Source of the DNA: DASYRM01 sp035646375
Lineage (GTDB): Bacteria; Acidobacteriota; Vicinamibacteria; Vicinamibacterales; UBA2999
Length of the DNA: 11,248 nucleotides
Assembly: GCA_035646375.1 (NCBI GenBank)
Contig: DASRPM010000129.1
Span: 1-11,248, forward strand
Direction of reading: 5' to 3'
The notes beneath the pieces are model-generated. The model was given only the letters and a program-made list of their open reading frames with translations, was not told where the DNA came from and searched no databases. The stretch's first letter is position 1. Every line of letters starts with the position of its first letter. Made by a program: the position numbers and the translations under genes. Below are positions 6,046-11,248 of the stretch, piece by piece.

Positions 6046-7047
6046 ATGAGGCGGCGCCCCCTTCTCCAGCTCGTCTACGCCGCTCTTACGGTGCTGACGC
6101 TGCAGGCCTGCGGCGTCGGCGGCGCCCCCATGCCACCGCCGCCGCTGGCCACGGTCGAGCAAGTGCCGATCGCCGGGCTGGCGCCCGCCACGCTCACCCT
6201 GCCGAACTCGCCGAACTCCGTGAAGTTTGCCGTCATCGGCGACAGCGGCCGCGGCAACCAGGCGCAGCGGGACGTGGCGGACCAGATGGTGCGCTTCCAC
6301 GAGCGCTTCGCGTTTCCGTTCGTCATCATGGTCGGCGACAACCTCTACGAGGGGCCGGCGTCGCCCGAAGACTACCGCCTGAAGTTCGAGGAGCCATATG
6401 CGGCGCTGCTCGACGAGGGCGTGGAGTTTTTCGCGGTGCTCGGCAACCACGACGACCCGAGGGAAGTGAATTACGAGCACTTCAACATGCGCGGCCGCCG
6501 CTACTACCGCTTCGCGCCGCCGGGCAATCTCGTGGCCCGGATCACGACGCCCGTGCAGTTCTTCGCGCTCGACTCCACCTATCTCGACCGCGACCAGCTG
6601 ACGTGGCTCGACGCAGAGCTGGCGGCGTCGGCGGCTGAGTGGAAAATCGTGTTCCTGCATCACCCGATTTACACGTCAGGACGGTACCGGACGTCCGCGT
6701 TCGTGAACCGCGCCACGCTCGAGTCGATGTTCAGGCGCCACCACGTCAGCGTGGTCTTCTCGGGGCACGAGCACATCTATCAGCGGTCCACGCTGCAGAG
6801 CGGCATCCAGTACTTCATCAGCGGCGGCGCCGGCTCGCTGCGGCCCGGCGACGGCGCCCCGGCGCCGTACATCGCCCGCAGCTACTCGGCGAACTATCAC
6901 TTCATGCTGGTGGAGATCGAAGGCGAAGTGCTGCACTTCCAGGCGATCTCGCGGACCGGCGCCACGATCGACGCCGGCCGGCTGCGCCGCGAGCCGATGC
7001 AGGAGACCCGCACGCTCACACGGGCGGACACGGAGGCCCCTCGCTGA
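6046..7047 (+). CDS. Lipoprotein metallophosphoesterase, purple-acid-phosphatase-like
   Basis: 333 residues. The N-terminus is a lipoprotein signal with lipobox LQAC (C22), so the enzyme is probably lipid-anchored outside the inner membrane. A proline-rich linker (residues 27-35) precedes the calcineurin-like phosphoesterase fold, whose dinuclear metal motifs are all present: GDSG with D66, VGDN with D98 and N99, LGNHDD with N134 and H135, LHHP with H205, and SGHEHIYQR with H241 and H243. Spacing and the GHEHIYQR motif resemble the purple acid phosphatase branch. It probably hydrolyses phosphomonoesters or diesters; the substrate is unknown. ATG at 6046 gives a clean signal peptide; the ribosome site is poor (GAGCGGA, very close). 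Its 3' end overlaps the convergent kinase-like gene by 32 bases. Confidence 0.92.
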   Translation: MRRRPLLQLVYAALTVLTLQACGVGGAPMPPPPLATVEQVPIAGLAPATLTLPNSPNSVKFAVIGDSGRGNQAQRDVADQMVRFHERFAFPFVIMVGDNLYEGPASPEDYRLKFEEPYAALLDEGVEFFAVLGNHDDPREVNYEHFNMRGRRYYRFAPPGNLVARITTPVQFFALDSTYLDRDQLTWLDAELAASAAEWKIVFLHHPIYTSGRYRTSAFVNRATLESMFRRHHVSVVFSGHEHIYQRSTLQSGIQYFISGGAGSLRPGDGAPAPYIARSYSANYHFMLVEIEGEVLHFQAISRTGATIDAGRLRREPMQETRTLTRADTEAPR

Positions 7048-8176
7048 TGAGGCGCACGCGGGCCTTGAACGCCTCCACCCATCCGGCCACCGGCCTGACG
7101 TCGCTGAACAGCCCGCGCTTCTGATCGAAGCGGGCGGCGCTGAACAGATCAACGATCTCCTCATCCGTCAGACGTCCGAGCAGTCGCGCCGCGAGCTGAC
7201 GGCCCGCCTCGCCCACCCGCACGTCCTGAAATGTCGCCCCGCTGTACGGCAGGTGCCGCATGGTGACGAGGCACTGCGTGCGGTCGGCCCAGATCGTCGA
7301 GACCCGCCATCGCCGGAGGCTCACCTTCCGTGGTCCGAAGGAGCCGCCGAGATCCTGGAGCAGCACGACAGGCGCGGCGCACGGCCGACCTTCGGGCCAC
7401 TCGCGGCTCTCGCACACCAGGCGCTGGTTCTCGGACTTGTTGTCCCAGTGGGCGAGGAACACGGCCGCAATCCGGAGGGCGTCTACGTGGGCGCGCGGCG
7501 CACCTCCCTTCGAGGCGTCGATACGATCCAGCTCGGGGAACTCCCAGCCTTCCTGCATCGCCGTTTCGATTGGCCACGCGTCGTACTTTCGCTCGAGGGC
7601 CACCCATTCGTGATCGTGGAAATCGTCGTAGTCGAGCGCGTGCTCGTAGACTCCGCCGGCTTTGACCGTCTGAACAGCTTTCGAGGTGGTGAACGGCTCG
7701 AGCGGGCACCCGTAGCAGCGCAGGCGGCGCACGAGCACGATCTCGTCGGCGGCGAAGCCCAACGCGCGCAGGAGGCGGGTGGCGGCCGCCTCTGCCGGAA
7801 TCTCCGCGCCCTTGCCGTACTTGATGCGCACCTCTTCGCCGGTATCGAGCACACAGTTGAACTTGGGCGTCGTCCCGCTCAAGCGCTTCAGCACGAAGCG
7901 GCACGACAGCTCGTCGATGACGGCGTGGGCGGGCAGATGACCGCCGCCTGCGCCCCGCGCGGGCTCGCGCCACACCTGCGCGCGAGAGAGAGATTCGAGC
8001 CGCGCTTCGCGAGAGACGACGCGCGCCGCGGCGGCCCGGTCGGGCCGGTCGGGCCCGCTTCGCGTCGGGAGGGTCGAAGATACCGGTTCCGACGACCGCA
8101 CGGTTCGCCCCTGAAACCAGAGGATGGCTCCCACTGCCGCAAGGCCGACGAGTGCCAGGACGACGGCGCGCCGCAT
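7016..8176 (-). CDS. Membrane-anchored exported protein with atypical kinase-like motifs (Fam20/HipA-like, tentative)
   Basis: 386 residues from the ATG at 8176. Residues 3-22 form one hydrophobic helix that anchors or exports the protein, followed by a polar, disordered-looking stretch to about residue 75. The folded part carries, in order, features expected of a protein-kinase-like fold: EEVRIKYGKG with K119; then PAEAAATRLLRALGF with E129 in a helix after the lysine strand; HWDNKSENQRL at 243-253 (H243, D245, N250) like a catalytic loop; and LLQDLGGSFG with D275 like a metal-binding DxG. The order and spacing recall Fam20C, HipA and PI3/4-kinase relatives. Cysteines such as C92, C108, C154, C157, C255, C266 and C302 would suit disulfides outside the cytoplasm. 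I cannot name a described family. The frame is open further upstream to 8440, but that part is antisense to the signal peptide of the divergent gene. Kinase activity is inference only. Confidence 0.7.
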   Translation of the reverse strand: MRRAVVLALVGLAAVGAILWFQGRTVRSSEPVSSTLPTRSGPDRPDRAAAARVVSREARLESLSRAQVWREPARGAGGGHLPAHAVIDELSCRFVLKRLSGTTPKFNCVLDTGEEVRIKYGKGAEIPAEAAATRLLRALGFAADEIVLVRRLRCYGCPLEPFTTSKAVQTVKAGGVYEHALDYDDFHDHEWVALERKYDAWPIETAMQEGWEFPELDRIDASKGGAPRAHVDALRIAAVFLAHWDNKSENQRLVCESREWPEGRPCAAPVVLLQDLGGSFGPRKVSLRRWRVSTIWADRTQCLVTMRHLPYSGATFQDVRVGEAGRQLAARLLGRLTDEEIVDLFSAARFDQKRGLFSDVRPVAGWVEAFKARVRLISEGPPCPPV

Positions 8177-8278
8177 GACGTTGCTCTGTGCAAGCTGTGC
8201 GCCGATGTGTTGTCGAGGTGGCATTCGAAGCCCGGCCGCGGTTGTAGACTTCACGCGTAGAGGCGGACCTCGGGTCCT

Positions 8279-8284
8279 GGAGGA
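8279..8284 (+). promoter_or_regulatory. Shine-Dalgarno of the CMD-fold gene
   Basis: GGAGGA lies four bases before the ATG at 8289 and decides this start over in-frame upstream codons. Confidence 0.8.
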
Positions 8285-8288
8285 ACTC

Positions 8289-8975
8289 ATGAAACGAAGC
8301 ATCGTCGGCGTTCTCTGCGGTGTGATCCTCGGCGCGGCCGCGTCGCTCGCGGTGCTCGGCGCGCAGAACCCTGGGCCGTCGGCGCCGCCCCCGGACCCGA
8401 ACAGCGTCCGCATGGTGGGCGACCGGTTCAAGCCGCTCACCTACGCGGAGATGACCCCGCCGCAGAAGAAGATGTTCGAAAACCTGATCTCGGGCGAACG
8501 CCGCGGTGCCGCCGGGCCGTTCAACGCGCTGCTGCGCAGCCCGGAGATGGGCGATCTGGCGCAGCAGTTCGGCGCGGCGAATCGGTTTCACTCGTCGATT
8601 CCGCCGCGGCTCAACGAGCTGGCGATCATCATCACCGCGCGGCACTGGACGTCGCACTACGAGTGGTACGCGCATCGACGCGCGGCGCAGACCGCCGGCT
8701 TGAGCCAGAGCATCATCGACGCGGTGGCGGCGGGCAGGCGTCCGGCCGCCATGCCGCCGGAAGAAACCGCCGTCTACGACTTCGTGAGCGAGCTGCTGAC
8801 GACCAAGCAGGTGAGCGATGCGACGTTCAAGGCGGCGAAGGACCGTTTCGGCGAGCGCGGCGTGGTCGATCTGATCGGCGTGAGCGGCTACTACCAGCTG
8901 GTGTCGATGCTGCTCAACGTGGACCGCTATCCGCTGCCGGATGGTGTGCAACCGGAGCTGAAGCCGCTGCGCTGA
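8289..8975 (+). CDS. Exported carboxymuconolactone-decarboxylase-fold protein
   Basis: 228 residues. The first 25 form a signal peptide (hydrophobic core GVLCGVILGAAASLAVLG, cleavage likely near LGA-QN), so the protein is exported. Residues about 105-205 fit the CMD/AhpD alpha-helical family: RLNELAIIITARHWTSHYEW then AHRRAAQTAGLS, with E110, H119, E125 and H129 in the usual acidic and histidine positions. The CxxC pair of AhpD alkylhydroperoxidases is absent, so peroxidase chemistry of that kind is unlikely; related enzymes act on lactones or are of unknown function. The ATG at 8289 has a good GGAGGA. The gene is divergent from the kinase-like gene (112 bases between starts) and its last 62 bases overlap the convergent glycosyltransferase gene. 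Confidence 0.9.
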   Translation: MKRSIVGVLCGVILGAAASLAVLGAQNPGPSAPPPDPNSVRMVGDRFKPLTYAEMTPPQKKMFENLISGERRGAAGPFNALLRSPEMGDLAQQFGAANRFHSSIPPRLNELAIIITARHWTSHYEWYAHRRAAQTAGLSQSIIDAVAAGRRPAAMPPEETAVYDFVSELLTTKQVSDATFKAAKDRFGERGVVDLIGVSGYYQLVSMLLNVDRYPLPDGVQPELKPLR

Positions 8976-9606
8976 TCGGGCGGATCAGGCGCGGGGCAAA
9001 CGTAATCGGCACCTCGGACACCGTGCAGCCGAGAGCCAGCGCTTCGGACAGCAGCTGCACCAGGACGTCGCGCTCGGGGTCGATGCGATCGAGCGGCAGC
9101 AAGGCCAGGGCGTCGCGACGCCAGCCACGGAAGCCGCTGGTGCAGTCGCGCACCGTGATCGAGCGGAAGGTGCGAATGCAGGTGTTGACGGCGGCGCTCC
9201 ACAGCCTGCTCCGGAATGGCCAGTTCGCGATGCGGCTGCCCGGCACGTGGCGCGAGCCGATGACGAGATCCGAATGCCGCGCGGCGTTCAGGAGGGCCGC
9301 GAGGTCTGCGGGCTGGTGCGAGGGGTCGGCGTCCATGTGGCAGATGACGTCGGCATCGGTTGCGAGCGCCCGGTGGATGCCGTCGAGGTAGACATGACCG
9401 CGGCCGCGCGTGCACCCGACCCGGTGCATGACCGTGACGCGGCCCCCGCTGCGCGCGGCGATCACTTCCGCCGCGAACCCCGTCCCGTCGAGCGACGCGT
9501 CGTCAACCACGAGCACGCGCAGGTCTGGAATCTCGAGCAGCTGCGGCACGAAACGCTGCACGTTCTCGCGCTCGTTGTACGTGGGGACGATCACCAGCGG
9601 CCGCAT
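8914..9606 (-). CDS. GT2 glycosyltransferase, polyprenyl-phosphate-mannose-synthase-like
   Basis: 230 residues with the GT-A fold signatures of DPM1-type enzymes, which move mannose or another hexose from a nucleotide sugar onto polyprenyl phosphate at the cytoplasmic membrane face. Seen in order: VIVPTYNERENV at 5-16; VLVVDDASLDGTG with D35 and D36; HMDADPSHQP with the metal-binding D92 and D94; VIGSRHVPGS; VRDCTSGFRGWRRD; and VSEVPITF near residue 203. Family members normally follow this last motif with a short basic stretch ending in GxSKM; here it is missing and the last 28 residues (from APRLIRPISAAASAP) are unlike the family. There is no C-terminal membrane helix. The tail is encoded partly antisense to the end of the CMD-fold gene (62-base overlap). 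ATG at 9606 begins right at the first beta strand; the ribosome site is only a GGGCGG-like stretch. Confidence 0.87.
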   Translation of the reverse strand: MRPLVIVPTYNERENVQRFVPQLLEIPDLRVLVVDDASLDGTGFAAEVIAARSGGRVTVMHRVGCTRGRGHVYLDGIHRALATDADVICHMDADPSHQPADLAALLNAARHSDLVIGSRHVPGSRIANWPFRSRLWSAAVNTCIRTFRSITVRDCTSGFRGWRRDALALLPLDRIDPERDVLVQLLSEALALGCTVSEVPITFAPRLIRPISAAASAPVAHHPAADSGPR

Positions 9607-9771
9607 CCGCCCGCGATCCGGGGCAAGCAGTCTGCCAAACGCGGGTTTGCCGATTTCGCGCCGAATCCCGGCCGTTCCTCGCGAGATCGTCTGACCGAGA
9701 CCAGACTCTAGTCGCCCGTGCGGCAGATGCCGGGAGACACCCGTTCGGCCAGCACCGGTGTCTAACGGACC
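9607..9771. other. Divergent intergenic region
   Basis: 165 bases between the glycosyltransferase start and the TIGR03435 start. It holds two short inverted repeats, CAAAC/GTTTG (9636-9640 with 9645-9649) and GTCTG/CAGAC (9689-9693 with 9702-9706). No convincing -35/-10 pair could be picked. Promoters for both genes should lie here. Confidence 0.4.
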
Positions 9772-10632
9772 GTGAACCGGTCGTCACTCCTGGCCGCGGT
9801 CGTGGGCGTCATGCTGGGTGTCGGCATCGCCTCCGGGCAGGCGCCTGCCTTCGACGCCGCGTCGATCAAACCGAACCGCGAGGGCGGCGCCTCAGGCGGC
9901 ATCCGTCCGCTGCCCAACGGCCGGCTGAACGCCACCAACGTCACGCTCGAGGAACTGCTGCGCCGCGCCTATGGGCTGCTCCAGTCGCAGGTGATCGGCG
10001 GGCCGGCGTGGATGCGAAGCGATCGGTTCGACGTCGTCGCCACCGCTGGCGCGCCGCCGCCGCGCGGCGTCGACGACGTGTTGCTGATGCTGCGCGCGCT
10101 GCTGCAGGAGCGCTTCCATCTCGACGCACGGCTCGAGAAGCGCGAGCTGCCGGCGTACGTGCTGGTGCACGCACAGGCGGACCGGACGCTCGGCCCTGGC
10201 CTGCGCCCCTCGGCGGTTGACTGCGCGAAGAACGCCGCCGCGCTCACGCCGAACACGGCGACGCTCGACGCGGAAGGCTGGCCACCGTGCGGCATCGCGT
10301 GGGTGCTCACCACGGCCAACCGATCGTCGGACGGCGGCGTGCGCGCCGGCAGCCTCATGAAGCAGGCGGGCGTCCCGATCAGCGAGATCGCGACCCGGAT
10401 GCAGAATTTCGCCGGCCGCCCCGTCGTGGACGCCACCGGGCTCACCGGGCTCTTCGATGTGACCTACGAGTTCGAGAACGTCTCGGGGACGACACCGCCC
10501 GCGGCCGCGGGCGCCGAGCTGCCGGATCTCTTCACCGCGATTCGGGAGCAGCTGGGGCTTCGCCTCGACGCGCGGCGAACGGCCGTGGACGTGCTGGTGA
10601 TCCGTTCCGCCGAGGGGTTGGTGGAGAACTGA
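9772..10632 (+). CDS. TIGR03435 (DUF3738) family exported protein
   Basis: 286 residues. The first 22 form a signal peptide (SSLLAAVVGVMLGVGIASG, cleavage near SGQ-AP). The rest shows the TIGR03435 pattern: FDAASIKPN at the mature N-terminus, PNGRLNATNVTLEELLRRAY, VIGGPAWMRSDRFDVVA, LLMLRALLQERFHLDARLEK, LPAYVLV, and near the end GRPVVDATGLTGLFDVTYEF and IREQLGLRLDARRTAVDVLV. This family is expanded in Acidobacteriota and has no established function; some members sit beside BlaR1/M56 peptidase genes, but none is seen here. The start is GTG at 9772 without a good ribosome site; it was chosen because it begins the signal peptide. Its stop is directly abutted by the stop of the convergent GIY-YIG gene. 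Two internal cysteines (C155 and C173, approximately) could form a disulfide. Confidence 0.93.
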   Translation: MNRSSLLAAVVGVMLGVGIASGQAPAFDAASIKPNREGGASGGIRPLPNGRLNATNVTLEELLRRAYGLLQSQVIGGPAWMRSDRFDVVATAGAPPPRGVDDVLLMLRALLQERFHLDARLEKRELPAYVLVHAQADRTLGPGLRPSAVDCAKNAAALTPNTATLDAEGWPPCGIAWVLTTANRSSDGGVRAGSLMKQAGVPISEIATRMQNFAGRPVVDATGLTGLFDVTYEFENVSGTTPPAAAGAELPDLFTAIREQLGLRLDARRTAVDVLVIRSAEGLVEN

Positions 10633-10910
10633 CTAGGACGCTTCTCGAGGCCATTCGAGCCTCAAGTGCCGTTTCGCGAACGCACAGCCCGACTCAGTTT
10701 TCAGGTACCGTTCGAATTTGACTGCGCGATGTTCATCGGCAAACTGGATGAACGATCGACTTGCCGTGGCCGACCATCGGCCGTGTGCCTGCATCTGCCT
10801 GCGTTGTGGTCGGCGAGTCGGCTGTGAAGTTCCGACGTCAGACCCGTGTAGTAGCGACGTGGTTCCTCGAGACTTCCCAAGACGTACACGATGCACTTGG
10901 ACTCATTCAT
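10633..10910 (-). pseudogene. GIY-YIG nuclease superfamily protein, frameshifted
   Basis: Two overlapping minus-strand frames together give one small GIY-YIG protein of about 90 residues, of the YhbQ/UPF0213 (COG2827) kind. The first frame starts at ATG 10910 and supplies CIVYVLGSLEEPRRYYTGLT and SRLADHNAGRCRHTADGRP (VYV ... YYTG, then R31 and N36). The second supplies FIQFADEHRAVKFERYLK and SGCAFAKRHL to the TAG at 10633-10635, including the conserved glutamate in FERYLK. The switch must happen near 10746-10760; one missing base (or two extra) there would restore the family sequence. Without it the first frame continues into unrelated residues and loses the catalytic glutamate. Either the gene is decayed or the assembly has an indel. 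No ribosome site is visible upstream. Function of intact relatives is poorly known; the fold is that of DNA endonucleases. Confidence 0.8.
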
Positions 10911-11064
10911 AGCAGACCGTCATGCAAACGGGCGCGCCCGCCAGGGTTGTGACGTACAGCCGTAACGTGCCGCGCGACTCGTCTGCTCGTCGCGGCTTGT
11001 GCGAACGTTCAAGTGCTGGCAGTAGCAGTTTTTGCGAGTGGCGCGCAGCCCGAATTCACCCGAC
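10911..11064. other. Intergenic stretch with no recognised feature
   Basis: About 150 bases between the GIY-YIG start and the hairpin block. I see no gene, and only a weak four-base stem with five T residues at 11014-11033. The GIY-YIG promoter, if any, should be in its left part. Confidence 0.5.
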
Positions 11065-11187
11065 GCGGGAGTTTGGCTTCCCGCTATGAAGGTTGGCTTG
11101 CCAACGAAGCTCTCGGAGCGGGAAGGCCCACCTTCGCGCTATTGCGCTACGGTGGGCAACCTTCGCCTGGATCAAGAGCGAAGGTTG
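11065..11187. repeat. Run of four hairpins with repeated GAAGGT motifs
   Basis: Four palindromes follow each other: GCGGGA/TCCCGC (11065-11070 with 11079-11084); GTTGGC/GCCAAC (11092-11097 with 11100-11105); GCCCACC/GGTGGGC (11126-11132 with 11151-11157) enclosing GCGC/GCGC; and CAACCTTCGC/GCGAAGGTTG (11157-11166 with 11178-11187). The motif GAAGGTTG or its complement recurs in alternating orientation. The last hairpin touches the 3' end of tRNA-Ala and could end its transcription or guide 3' processing. The whole block looks like a REP-like dispersed element. Confidence 0.6.
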
Positions 11188-11248
11188 GTGGACCAGACCG
11201 GGATCGAACCGGTGACCTCATGAATGCCATTCATGCGCGCTCCCAACT
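11186..11248 (-). tRNA. tRNA-Ala (anticodon GGC), partial at the right edge
   Basis: 63 nucleotides are visible, from position 14 to the encoded CCA end; about 13 bases of the 5' side lie outside the window. Seen: D-loop AGTTGGGA with G18-G19; anticodon stem CATGA/TCATG; loop ATGGCAT with U33, anticodon GGC at 11226-11228, and A37; variable region AGGTC; T arm ACCGG-TTCGATC-CCGGT; acceptor strand CTGGTCC, discriminator A, then CCA. It reads the alanine codon GCC, common in this GC-rich DNA. Confidence 0.93.

Noticed and set aside
4787..6049. 420-codon open frame on the plus strand
   Set aside because: Antisense to the primase-polymerase, whose catalytic motifs establish the true strand.
7253..8260. 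335-codon open frame on the plus strand
   Set aside because: Antisense shadow of the kinase-like gene; no motif.
8177..8440. Upstream extension of the kinase-like gene to 8440
   Set aside because: It overlaps the signal peptide of the divergent CMD-fold gene and precedes the hydrophobic N-terminus that starts at 8176.
7161..8951. 596-codon open frame on the minus strand
   Set aside because: It runs through both the kinase-like gene (another frame) and the CMD-fold gene (antisense); Arg-rich, no domain.
11014..11033. Possible rho-independent terminator (TGCT/AGCA followed by five T)
   Set aside because: The stem is only four base pairs and no plus-strand gene ends nearby (the nearest stop is about 380 bases upstream).
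11032..11223. 63-codon frame ending in DQTGIEPVTS
   Set aside because: This ending is the well-known false peptide produced by reading a tRNA gene antisense; the rest is the hairpin block.
1..11248. CRISPR array, insertion sequence, integrase or prophage
   Set aside because: No regularly spaced repeats, no transposase or recombinase motif, and no attachment-site duplication of the tRNA end were seen.

Overview
High-GC bacterial DNA with dense, head-on or divergent genes. The most informative lineage marker is a TIGR03435/DUF3738 protein (9772-10632), a family I know mainly from Acidobacteriota. With the many exported proteins of unknown function and the palindromic repeat block beside a tRNA, this suggests a soil acidobacterium, possibly Vicinamibacteria (inference, not proven).

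Left region (1-1138): a minus-strand pair, a two-CBS-domain protein followed by a DUF523-DUF1722 (TudS/YbgA-like) protein that runs off the left edge. A short divergent spacer separates the pair from the next gene.

DNA-repair region (1139-5974): an ATP-dependent DNA ligase of LigC/LigD-ligase type on the plus strand and a LigD-type primase-polymerase on the minus strand. Together they look like a split version of the bacterial NHEJ machine LigD. No Ku and no LigD phosphoesterase domain lies in the window. Between them is a 789-residue exported protein with a helical, TPR-like middle and a C-terminal PDZ-like domain; its function is unknown.

Cell-envelope region (6046-8975): a lipoprotein metallophosphoesterase, a membrane-anchored exported protein whose spaced motifs resemble an atypical (Fam20/HipA-like) kinase, and an exported carboxymuconolactone-decarboxylase-fold protein lacking the AhpD CxxC. 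Several genes converge with overlapping 3' ends.

Right region (8914-11248): a GT2 glycosyltransferase of the polyprenyl-phosphate-mannose-synthase type with an atypical tail, the TIGR03435 protein, a GIY-YIG nuclease gene that appears frameshifted, a run of four hairpins, and the 3' portion of a minus-strand tRNA-Ala(GGC) cut by the right edge.

The best candidates for something undescribed are the kinase-like exported protein, the exported PDZ protein lying between the two NHEJ genes, and the hairpin array next to the tRNA. No CRISPR, integrase, transposase or phage gene was seen.
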